From contig CAMPGJ010000014.1 of assembly GCA_946885425.1 (NCBI GenBank), positions 1-14,803 on the forward strand: a stretch of 14,803 nucleotides of DNA, read 5' to 3'. The notes under the pieces were generated by a model, which was given only the letters and a program-made list of their open reading frames with translations, had not been told where the DNA came from and did not search any database. Source of the stretch: an uncultured bacterium (lineage in GTDB: Bacteria; Patescibacteria; Microgenomatia; Levybacterales; UBA12049). Shown piece after piece: positions 1 through 6,036 of this stretch (the stretch's first letter is position 1; every line of letters starts with the position of its first letter). A program made the position numbers and the translations under genes.

Positions 1-2180
1 GTGGGGAGGAGTCCCGCTTTTACAGCAGTTGTTGTATCTGCTTCTTTTTCATTTTTAACTTTTGATTCTTTGACTGTACCTGTTACGCTTTTATCAGCAA
101 AGCCTATTTCCTGCGAATATTTACTTTTAAGGAGAGATTTGGCGTATTCTGTAAATTCACTATTGCGGTAACTTAGACTTATGAAAGAGACAGTAGCCTT
201 TAATGTAACTTTTTTAGCTTCATCTCCGGCATCTTTATCAAATTTTGTTTTTTCTAAATTAATATCGAGAAAAATTGGTAGTATTGTTTCATCTGCACTG
301 GCCTTTTGCCCAAGTGCCTCTCGTGCTTTAGCTTCAAGGGTTTTAGGAAGATCTGTTTTTAGTTTGGCTAGATCATCTTTGGAAACTACCGTCACAGATT
401 TTTTTGATCCTCCCGAAAAGGCACTATCGTTCTTGGCTACGACGTCTGTTGTATCAAAACCTTTTACGCTGAATTTAGCACCGCTGGGAAGATTCGATTC
501 ATTTCCTATTTCTGTAGCGGTTACAGCCACATTTGCTTTGGCTGGTTCCGCACTTGCATCCGCTGAGGATGATGCTACTGATACATCTTTATCTAAGGTA
601 TAGCTGTGTCCATTTGCAGTAATTGTTGTTCCGGAAGCAAACGTTTTGGATTGTGAAAGGCGGCTGAATAAAGTCACTGTTCCCTTTGCTTTTTCACCGA
701 CATCTTTTTTTCCTGTTGCATCCCTGGAAAGTTCCCCATCTACTGAGGTAGAAATGCTTTTAGCAGCAATAATATTTTTGGAAAAATCAGTAGGTGATGT
801 GGTAGAAAAAGTGACATGTGTCGATTGTTCGACTAATTTAGGCTTGACTGTTAAAGTGACTGTTGCTTTTGTCTTGAAAAGATAAACGAAAGATAATCCT
901 AACACGAGAATTATAATAAGGACAGCAGGGATAGCAAATTTTATTGCGTTTCCATTAGAACCCAAGCTGTCTAATTTGGGAAGCTTAATGTTGGAAAAGA
1001 AAGATGGTAAAGGTGGGAGAGATGAAAAGAGAGATCTTTTTGGATGATTTTGGTGACGTGTTGCCTCATCTTCTTGTTCGTCTTCTTCTTCGATCTGATG
1101 ATGAGCCTGTTGGTGGGTGGGATGCTCATGATGCTCAGGCTTTTCATGAAGAGCATGAGTGTAGTGAGTTGGTATATGGGTAACAGGTTTGAAATTTGTT
1201 ATATCTTCATCAACAACAAATCCAAAATCAGTTGTTTCCCCCTTCTTTAGGTGGTGAGCGCGGTGGGAATGTTCAGGTTCCTCAGGAAGGGCAGGGTGAG
1301 TAATGGACATTTCATCTTCCTCTAAATCGGCAACGTTAGACGTTGCTTCATCTATTTTTTCATCTATAATCGAGTTTGACTCGGCTGGTGTCAGCTCTTC
1401 GGGTACAAGATGTTTACCAATATCAAGAACTTCCAATCCCATCTGGGTGGCAGCTCCAAATGTCACAGCTTGTGCATCAAAACCTTCAGGAAGTATGGTT
1501 ATCTGAGGCATATGGAGAAAGGGTAAGCTCTTGCTCCATTGGTATGAAATAAATTGTTGTGATAGCTTTTCTCCCTTTTCTCCATGAAAGAGAATTATCC
1601 TCGCAGGAAGGACTGGAACGGTCAGATTGCGTAACAGCTTATCCACTGTCGAGGGAGCTGATCCCTCCAAAGGTCCATTTGTTTTTTCTAGTACTTTCCC
1701 TCCACGGTAAAGAGAAATATTTGCATATTCTTTTCCAAGCTCGACAAAGATTGCGGAGAGAGGGGCACCTTCTTCTTCCTGCAGGAAATGGGCTATTGCT
1801 TCACTTATTACCATGAATCCGATGGGTGAGAGGTTGAGGGCACCGCACATTTTTTTTAAGTTAGCTAGATAATCTTTTTTGATTTTTTTTGTTTCGTCTT
1901 CAATCCAGTTTTCTTTAACTCCGAAGACAGCCTTATGTGTCTCTATATTTGGCGGAAGCATTTCTTCGGCAGTGCTTATAGCTTTATCGATAGTTGCTAC
2001 AAATTCTTCGTTAGATACACTTTCTATAGATGAAGGGAAGAATTCCTCCTGTCTGTTAATGACTTTAATTTTCCCTTCAGTGGATTCTAAGATCACAGCA
2101 CTAACTCTCTCATCTAAAAGAAGTAGTGCGAGGTAATATTCAGATTTTTCTTTTGTATCGTTAAAAAAGGGCAGCCGCAT
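1..2180 (-). CDS. Actin-like (PilM/FtsA-type) domain fused through a membrane segment to a baseplate-J-like outer domain, C-terminus cut by window edge
   Basis: Translating the minus strand from the ATG at 2180 gives 726 codons with no stop, running off the left edge. Residues 1-260 look like a degenerate actin-like ATPase: a phosphate-1-like strand near 15-32, a phosphate-2-like stretch near 140-162 (SAIFVELGKEYANISLYRGG) and an adenosine-like FGAATQMGLE near 238-247. Usual acidic and glycine residues are missing, so ATPase activity is doubtful. Residues 304-379 are very rich in His, then Glu/Asp. One hydrophobic segment at about 412-430 (IPAVLIIILVLGLSFVYLF) should cross the membrane. The remainder, with ATEIGNESNLPSGAKFSVKGF, resembles the baseplate J-like proteins common in CPR genomes and should lie outside the cytoplasm. 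It follows alaS on the same strand after 88 bases. No strong ribosome site is visible. Function is unknown; an envelope or pilus-associated role is inference. Confidence 0.85.
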   Translation of the reverse strand, partial: MRLPFFNDTKEKSEYYLALLLLDERVSAVILESTEGKIKVINRQEEFFPSSIESVSNEEFVATIDKAISTAEEMLPPNIETHKAVFGVKENWIEDETKKIKKDYLANLKKMCGALNLSPIGFMVISEAIAHFLQEEEGAPLSAIFVELGKEYANISLYRGGKVLEKTNGPLEGSAPSTVDKLLRNLTVPVLPARIILFHGEKGEKLSQQFISYQWSKSLPFLHMPQITILPEGFDAQAVTFGAATQMGLEVLDIGKHLVPEELTPAESNSIIDEKIDEATSNVADLEEDEMSITHPALPEEPEHSHRAHHLKKGETTDFGFVVDEDITNFKPVTHIPTHYTHALHEKPEHHEHPTHQQAHHQIEEEDEQEDEATRHQNHPKRSLFSSLPPLPSFFSNIKLPKLDSLGSNGNAIKFAIPAVLIIILVLGLSFVYLFKTKATVTLTVKPKLVEQSTHVTFSTTSPTDFSKNIIAAKSISTSVDGELSRDATGKKDVGEKAKGTVTLFSRLSQSKTFASGTTITANGHSYTLDKDVSVASSSADASAEPAKANVAVTATEIGNESNLPSGAKFSVKGFDTTDVVAKNDSAFSGGSKKSVTVVSKDDLAKLKTDLPKTLEAKAREALGQKASADETILPIFLDINLEKTKFDKDAGDEAKKVTLKATVSFISLSYRNSEFTEYAKSLLKSKYSQEIGFADKSVTGTVKESKVKNEKEADTTTAVKAGLLP

Positions 2181-2200
2181 ATTAATTTATTCTCTAATTG

Positions 2201-2258
2201 CTCGAATTTTTATCTAATATATTCGAATTTATTCGATCTACATTCGATACCATTCGAG
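2201..2258. promoter_or_regulatory. ATTCGA repeat array upstream of the actin-like/J-like gene
   Basis: ATTCGA occurs at 2221, 2231, 2242 and 2252, so the steps are 10, 11 and 10 bases, close to one DNA turn. A fifth copy lies in inverted orientation at 2201-2207 (CTCGAAT), matching ATTCGAG at 2252-2258 as an inverted pair. The array fills most of the alaS-to-downstream-gene spacer and would place all four direct copies on one helix face. A protein-binding array controlling the downstream minus-strand gene is a reasonable inference. No consensus -35/-10 pair is obvious; TATATT on the minus strand inside the array is a weak -10 candidate. Confidence 0.45.
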
Positions 2259-2263
2259 AAACT

Positions 2264-2277
2264 GTCGGTTATCCGAC
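2264..2277 (-). terminator. Small hairpin overlapping the alaS stop codon (weak terminator or attenuator candidate)
   Basis: GTCGG and CCGAC arms flank a four-base loop. The alaS TAA (2271-2269) lies inside this structure. On the minus strand it is followed by AGTTTCTC, only a poor U-tract. With a five-base-pair stem it may partly separate alaS from the downstream gene, but it is not a convincing intrinsic terminator. Confidence 0.25.
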
Positions 2278-4134
2278 CTCCGCATATATTCTTCGGTAGC
2301 CACGGCCTAAAGCCTCCTGCTTTATTATTCTAAATGATTTTACCTTCTCTGTAAAATCCACATGTGGTCCTCCGCAAAATTCTATTGAATAGGCTTCTTC
2401 TGGATGCTTAGAATCTCCACCAATAAAGTAAATTTTTGAAACATCAGCATAGGTATCTTCAAAGAGGCCTATGGCACCCATTTTTTTTGCTTCTTCTGTT
2501 GAAATCATTTCGAAATGAACAGGTAGGTTCTGCTTAATTTTCCCATTAACGGTATTTTCAAGATGTTTAATCTCTTCATCTGTAAGTTTTCTATCAAAGT
2601 TGAAGTCGAATCTTACCCGTTCAGTAGTTATATTGGAACCTGATTGGTGGACGTCTGTGCCTAAAAGATCTCTGATTGCCTGGTGAAGAAGGTGCGTTGC
2701 TGTATGTCCCATTACTGTTGTTTCCTGATGGTCAGCCAGGCCTCCTCGAAATTTTTGACCAGCTCCAGCTTTGGATAGATTTTTGTGTTCTTTCATTTTT
2801 TCAGCAAATGCCTGCTCGTCAAATGTATACCCGAGGCTTTTGATCTGTGTAGGAGATAGACCATGGGTTGTGTAGATAATAAATGCGTCATCAGGAGATA
2901 TTTCAATCGTGCCCATAATTTCTCCACCTGTGGTGTGAGATTCCTCGGCGACGTTCGGAATGACAGGGGAGTATTTTTTCTCAAGAAACGCTTTTGCTTT
3001 TGAGAGGCTTTTTTGATATTTTTCTGTTTCTTCAAGTATGGTATTGCTGATTTTTTCAAAATTATCTGCTAAATCGGCGTCTGTTTCTTTATATTGTCCA
3101 ACAATTTCTTCCAGGACCGGCTTTACATCGTTCCCGCCGAGTTTGTTAAATGAATCAACCGCTCGCCTAATTAATCTTCGGAGAATATATCCCTGTTCTT
3201 TATTAGATGGATATACCCCTGAATTGACGATAAAACAGCTGGAGGAGAGATGCGCTGTGATCATTCTCATTTCACGCTTGTTATCGCCATATGTTTTATC
3301 AGTTTGCTTTTCAAGGGTTTCTATTATGCGATGAAAAAGCGATGTGAGGAAAACATCAGGTTGGTTTTCTGCAGCCATAAGAATCCTTTCAGCTCCGGCG
3401 CCATGGTCGACGTTGCGTTGTGGTAATTTTGTAAATGAGCCATCCTCCTCTTTTTTATATTCCATGAAGACATTGTTACTGATTTCAAGGAATCTACCAC
3501 AGTCACAGTTAATATGGCATTTTTCTCCAAAGTTTGGATCATGTTCTGTCTCAAAATCATAAAATATTTCACTGTCGGGACCGCCAAGTTCACCAGCAGG
3601 CATGTTCTCTGGTACCCCCGCCCGTGACCACCAATTTTTTTCTGGTCCGTACTCAAAAATCTTTTCTTTTGGATCAAGACCTTCTTTTTCAAAAATTTTT
3701 GTCCAGATCGCTATTGCCTCTTCATCTTTTGGAATTTCTTTATATCCGGCAAAGACGCTGACATATAATTTTTTGGGGTCAAGATTAAGATCGCTGGTAA
3801 GATACTCAAACATCCATGGGAGCTGTTCTTTTTTGAAATAATCCCCAAGTGACCAGTTGCCAAGCATACGAAAGAAGGTAAGATGGCGATTATCACCAAC
3901 CTCATTAATATCATCAAGTGCGCCTTGACCACGAAAACAATTCTGGACATTAACAAACATTTTGCCCTCAGGATGAGGTTCACCGGCAAGGTAAGGAATA
4001 AGGGGCTGCATGCCTGAATTGGTAAAAAGCGTGGTCGGATCGTTTTGGGGGACAAGGGGGGAATTGGGAATTCTCTTGTGCCCTTTGTTTTCAAAAAAAG
4101 CTATGTATTTATTAATAATCTCCCCAGCAGTCAT
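2269..4134 (-). CDS. alaS: Alanyl-tRNA synthetase, compact form without C-terminal domain
   Basis: Charges tRNA-Ala with alanine in the cytoplasm. The class II core is clear: N-terminus MTAGEIINKYIAFFENKGHK, a motif 2 region near 83-100 (NRHLTFFRMLGNWSLGDYF), and a motif-3-like HGAGAERI. The editing site is present: HTATH (H477, H481) and CGGPH (C587, H591) form the usual metal-binding set. At 621 residues it is much shorter than the roughly 875 of E. coli and stops after RRIYAEVG, so the C-terminal DHHA1/C-Ala region is absent. The beta-barrel segment that normally precedes HTATH, with its TPFYAESGGQ-type motif, also seems missing. Residues 388-405 come from an in-frame palindromic repeat. 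ATG 4134 is chosen because it matches the family N-terminus and follows a TATAAT; the frame stays open upstream to 4173, but that extension contains the promoter. Confidence 0.95.
   Translation of the reverse strand: MTAGEIINKYIAFFENKGHKRIPNSPLVPQNDPTTLFTNSGMQPLIPYLAGEPHPEGKMFVNVQNCFRGQGALDDINEVGDNRHLTFFRMLGNWSLGDYFKKEQLPWMFEYLTSDLNLDPKKLYVSVFAGYKEIPKDEEAIAIWTKIFEKEGLDPKEKIFEYGPEKNWWSRAGVPENMPAGELGGPDSEIFYDFETEHDPNFGEKCHINCDCGRFLEISNNVFMEYKKEEDGSFTKLPQRNVDHGAGAERILMAAENQPDVFLTSLFHRIIETLEKQTDKTYGDNKREMRMITAHLSSSCFIVNSGVYPSNKEQGYILRRLIRRAVDSFNKLGGNDVKPVLEEIVGQYKETDADLADNFEKISNTILEETEKYQKSLSKAKAFLEKKYSPVIPNVAEESHTTGGEIMGTIEISPDDAFIIYTTHGLSPTQIKSLGYTFDEQAFAEKMKEHKNLSKAGAGQKFRGGLADHQETTVMGHTATHLLHQAIRDLLGTDVHQSGSNITTERVRFDFNFDRKLTDEEIKHLENTVNGKIKQNLPVHFEMISTEEAKKMGAIGLFEDTYADVSKIYFIGGDSKHPEEAYSIEFCGGPHVDFTEKVKSFRIIKQEALGRGYRRIYAEVG
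2922..2971 (-). repeat. Palindromic repeat inserted in frame within alaS
   Basis: On the minus strand the 50-base unit begins CTCCCCTGTCATTCCGAACG and ends ACAGGTGGAG. The ends are inverted copies apart from one extra base (CTCCCCTGT against CTCCACCTGT), and an inner ATTCC/GGAAT pair is also inverted. It encodes about SPVIPNVAEESHTTGGE. This matches the well-known dispersed bacterial element GTCATTCCGA...GAGGAATCTCA, whose translations give VIPN...EES-type peptides. It lies in the linker between the helical tRNA-recognition region and the editing region, where other AlaRS have a short loop, so the enzyme can probably tolerate it. Confidence 0.7.
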
Positions 4135-4143
4135 TCTGCTTAG

Positions 4144-4152
4144 ATTATAGCA
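4144..4152 (-). promoter_or_regulatory. Extended -10 promoter of alaS, near-leaderless
   Basis: The minus strand reads TGCTATAAT, a consensus extended -10, ending nine bases before the alaS ATG at 4134. Transcription would begin about two to four bases before the ATG, leaving no room for a ribosome site. No good -35 is seen, which is usual when a TGn extension is present. Confidence 0.65.
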
Positions 4153-4178
4153 TTTTGAGCATGTTTGCGCCACAAATA

Positions 4179-4187
4179 TGCTATACT
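4179..4187 (+). promoter_or_regulatory. Extended -10 promoter of first paralogue, near-leaderless
   Basis: TGCTATACT ends seven bases before ATG 4195, so the transcript would start at or next to the start codon. The block from GCCACAA (4169) to the start codon matches the one before the second paralogue at the same offsets (see 4849-4857). It lies back to back with the alaS promoter in a 60-base divergent spacer. Confidence 0.6.
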
Positions 4188-4194
4188 TCTGCCT

Positions 4195-4824
4195 ATGGCA
4201 AATAGATTTGAAATAGGACAGGGATCAAAAGGAGATCAAGAGGCAACTTTTGAGAAGCATAGGGTCAAATTTTCTTCAGAACTTATGGCAGTTCAGAGAA
4301 AGTATGAAAAGTTGGTTGTTAGGACAGGTTATACTCACTCATTATCTTTGAATAATATTTCTGTAAGTGTAGACACGTTTGGAGGAGGTTGTGATTTCTT
4401 AATTCAGGAAGAGAACCGCGATTCTGATAGAAATCCTCTTTATAGAAAAGATATATCTATATCTTTCTCACAAGGTAGGCAAGCTGCTCCTGTGCGTATC
4501 ACCCAGGAAATAAGGCAGTCGGGTGGGTTCATCGATGCGCATGCGGCGTTAAATTATGGAAACATGGATGAGGCTGGTAAAGCGGAACTAGTCGATGGCC
4601 AAAGGATGAGTGTTTCATATAGTGGTATGGGAGGAGCATATATATACTCAGCTGCGGATAAACAATTTGAGTGGGATGGAGGAGTAGAATTAGAGACTGT
4701 AGTTAGTGAAAAAGATAATTCCGTGATAATGAGAGAAGATCCTGATTCAAAAGGCTTTTTCTTTCCTCTAAAAATTAATATTTATGATGAGCTCAAAAAA
4801 GCTGAAGAACAGATGAGAGCTTGA
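4195..4824 (+). CDS. Protein of unknown function, first of a tandem paralogue pair
   Basis: 209 residues, soluble, with no signal peptide or membrane segment. I do not recognise the family. A short N-terminal stretch rich in charged residues is followed by a predicted beta-rich region from about residue 50 to the end. From about residue 80 it aligns with the next gene: DISISFSQGR against EMAIVFDGR, then NYGNMDEAG against EYGYIDHSG. The C-terminal signature is IMREDPDSKGFFFPLKINIY against IIRDDPYIESGVRFPLRKIN, each followed by a short helix ending in EEQ. ATG 4195 is preferred to the upstream in-frame start at 4165, because the upstream extension overlaps the TGCTATACT promoter. The gene diverges from alaS. 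Function unknown; the family looks lineage-specific. Confidence 0.8.
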   Translation: MANRFEIGQGSKGDQEATFEKHRVKFSSELMAVQRKYEKLVVRTGYTHSLSLNNISVSVDTFGGGCDFLIQEENRDSDRNPLYRKDISISFSQGRQAAPVRITQEIRQSGGFIDAHAALNYGNMDEAGKAELVDGQRMSVSYSGMGGAYIYSAADKQFEWDGGVELETVVSEKDNSVIMREDPDSKGFFFPLKINIYDELKKAEEQMRA

Positions 4825-4848
4825 GTTTCCTGTTTTTTGCCACAATTA

Positions 4849-4857
4849 TGCTATACT
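4849..4857 (+). promoter_or_regulatory. Extended -10 promoter of second paralogue, near-leaderless, copy of the first
   Basis: TGCTATACT ends seven bases before ATG 4865. The surrounding block 4839-4869 repeats 4169-4199, with GCCACAA, TATGCTATACT and TATGG all at the same offsets. The promoter was probably duplicated together with the gene, and its retention suggests matched expression of the two paralogues. Confidence 0.6.
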
Positions 4858-4864
4858 CCAGCTT

Positions 4865-5677
4865 ATGGGGAGCAGATTTCAAGAAGGTGGGCTTTCATAT
4901 ACAATTGCGGATCAGGTCGCTGTAGCAGGACACGACCAGATGAAAATATCAGCTTATCAGCAGCCAAAAAAACAACTTTCTTATACTATACGTGAAAGGA
5001 TTTCCCCTGAACTATATGCAAAGCTCCAGGACGCACCAGCTGGATCCAAAGAAATTCCTACCTCAGTACCCAACCATGAACGCATTTCTTCAAATGTTCA
5101 GGCTATTTTTGATAGATTTTCCACTCATGTATGTAGAGGAGATATAAAAGATGAGCTTATTATCGGTAAATCATTGTTGGTTGCCCAAAAGAAGGAAGGG
5201 ATAATTTCTGAGGTGAATCTGAAGGAAAGATCTTGCAATGGTAATGAAAGCTTCATAGGCCAAGAGATGGCTATTGTGTTTGATGGTAGAAAAGAACCTC
5301 GGGTGGATCTTACTGAGGAGGGAAAAGAATATACTACAACCACACTTGAATATGGTTATATAGATCATTCTGGGGAGGTTCTAGTTAAAGATAACGTTGT
5401 GATACGATCAAATTATTGTGGAGACGGCAGCGGATTATCAGACGAAGGGATAAGTATGTATTCGTTCTCTAAAAAATCCCTTCATTTTCTTTCTGGCATT
5501 GAGTTATCCGTGACTGAAGACCAAGAAGCTAATCAATTAATAATCCGTGATGATCCATATATTGAGAGTGGCGTAAGATTTCCTTTGAGAAAGATAAATG
5601 TTTATGAAGCACTGCAAGGGTTTGAAGAACAACTTGCGTCAGGTGGTTCGCATACTAAAGGGATATTTAATTTATGA
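4865..5677 (+). CDS. Protein of unknown function, second of a tandem paralogue pair
   Basis: 270 residues, no signal peptide or membrane segment. Residues 1-103 form an N-terminal extension absent from the first paralogue; it contains QLSYTIRERISPELYAKLQD and looks partly helical. From about residue 135 it follows the first paralogue, ending in IIRDDPYIESGVRFPLRKIN and VYEALQGFEEQ. The last dozen residues (GGSHTKGIFNL) extend beyond the paralogue, and their codons include the ribosome site for the next gene. The gene starts 40 bases after the first paralogue and has its own copy of the same promoter. Its stop overlaps the MazG-like start by four bases (ATGA), so the two are probably translationally coupled. 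No function can be assigned from sequence. Confidence 0.8.
   Translation: MGSRFQEGGLSYTIADQVAVAGHDQMKISAYQQPKKQLSYTIRERISPELYAKLQDAPAGSKEIPTSVPNHERISSNVQAIFDRFSTHVCRGDIKDELIIGKSLLVAQKKEGIISEVNLKERSCNGNESFIGQEMAIVFDGRKEPRVDLTEEGKEYTTTTLEYGYIDHSGEVLVKDNVVIRSNYCGDGSGLSDEGISMYSFSKKSLHFLSGIELSVTEDQEANQLIIRDDPYIESGVRFPLRKINVYEALQGFEEQLASGGSHTKGIFNL
5657..5662 (+). promoter_or_regulatory. Ribosome binding site for the MazG-like gene
   Basis: AAAGGG lies 11 bases before ATG 5674, inside the last codons of the preceding gene. A similar AAGGG and spacing occur before the GTG at 9997 and the TTG at 8119, so this spacing may be normal for the organism. Confidence 0.5.
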
Positions 5678-6036
5678 GTAAAAGAGCTGTTAATGAGCTG
5701 GAAAAGTTGACGGAGATGGTTTTAAAATTTCGGGATGAGCGGGATTGGAAGCAGTTCCATACTCCTAAAGATCTTGCTATGGACATTAGCGTTGAGGCAG
5801 GAGAGCTGTTGGAACATTTTCTCTGGAAAGATAGAAGGGCAGTTAAAAAAATAGTAAAAGAGAAGAAGAAAGAGATTGGTGATGAATTAGCAGATGTTCT
5901 TCATGGTGTTATCCTCTTGAGTGAAGAGCTGAAAATCGATCTTGTCAAAGTATTTCATCAAAAAATGAAGGATAATGCAAAAAAATATCCGGTTGAGAAG
6001 GTTAAAGGGAAGAACAAGAAATATACCGAATATTAA
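5674..6036 (+). CDS. MazG-like nucleotide pyrophosphohydrolase (dCTPase/RS21-C6 type)
   Basis: 120 residues, the usual size of a single-domain all-alpha NTP pyrophosphatase. The metal-binding signature is intact: E41-A-G-E44 in VEAGELLEHFLW, then E71-L-A-D74 in EIGDELADVLHGVILLSEE. A C-terminal KMKDNAKKYPVEKVKG is typical of the dCTP pyrophosphatase (DCTPP1/RS21-C6) branch. The family hydrolyses (d)NTPs to the monophosphate and pyrophosphate and cleans non-canonical or excess nucleotides from the pool; the exact substrate cannot be read from sequence. It overlaps the upstream paralogue by four bases, and its stop overlaps the stop of the convergent E1-like gene. There is no toxin partner, so it is not a mazEFG module. 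Confidence 0.9.
   Translation: MSKRAVNELEKLTEMVLKFRDERDWKQFHTPKDLAMDISVEAGELLEHFLWKDRRAVKKIVKEKKKEIGDELADVLHGVILLSEELKIDLVKVFHQKMKDNAKKYPVEKVKGKNKKYTEY

Noticed and set aside
181..2136. Plus-strand open frames of 67-140 codons in the left 2.1 kb
   Set aside because: The minus strand is open throughout 1-2180 and encodes recognisable domains and a membrane segment; the plus-strand frames are its shadows.
2201..2258. CRISPR-like array
   Set aside because: The repeats are only six bases with spacings of four to five; no CRISPR repeat/spacer structure or cas genes exist in the window.
4135..4173. Upstream start for alaS at 4173
   Set aside because: The extra 13 residues lie over the TATAAT promoter and do not match any AlaRS N-terminus; ATG 4134 does.
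5674..6036. Part of a mazEF toxin-antitoxin locus
   Set aside because: No MazE- or MazF-like protein is adjacent, and the sequence is closer to the dCTPase/RS21-C6 branch than to full-length two-domain MazG.
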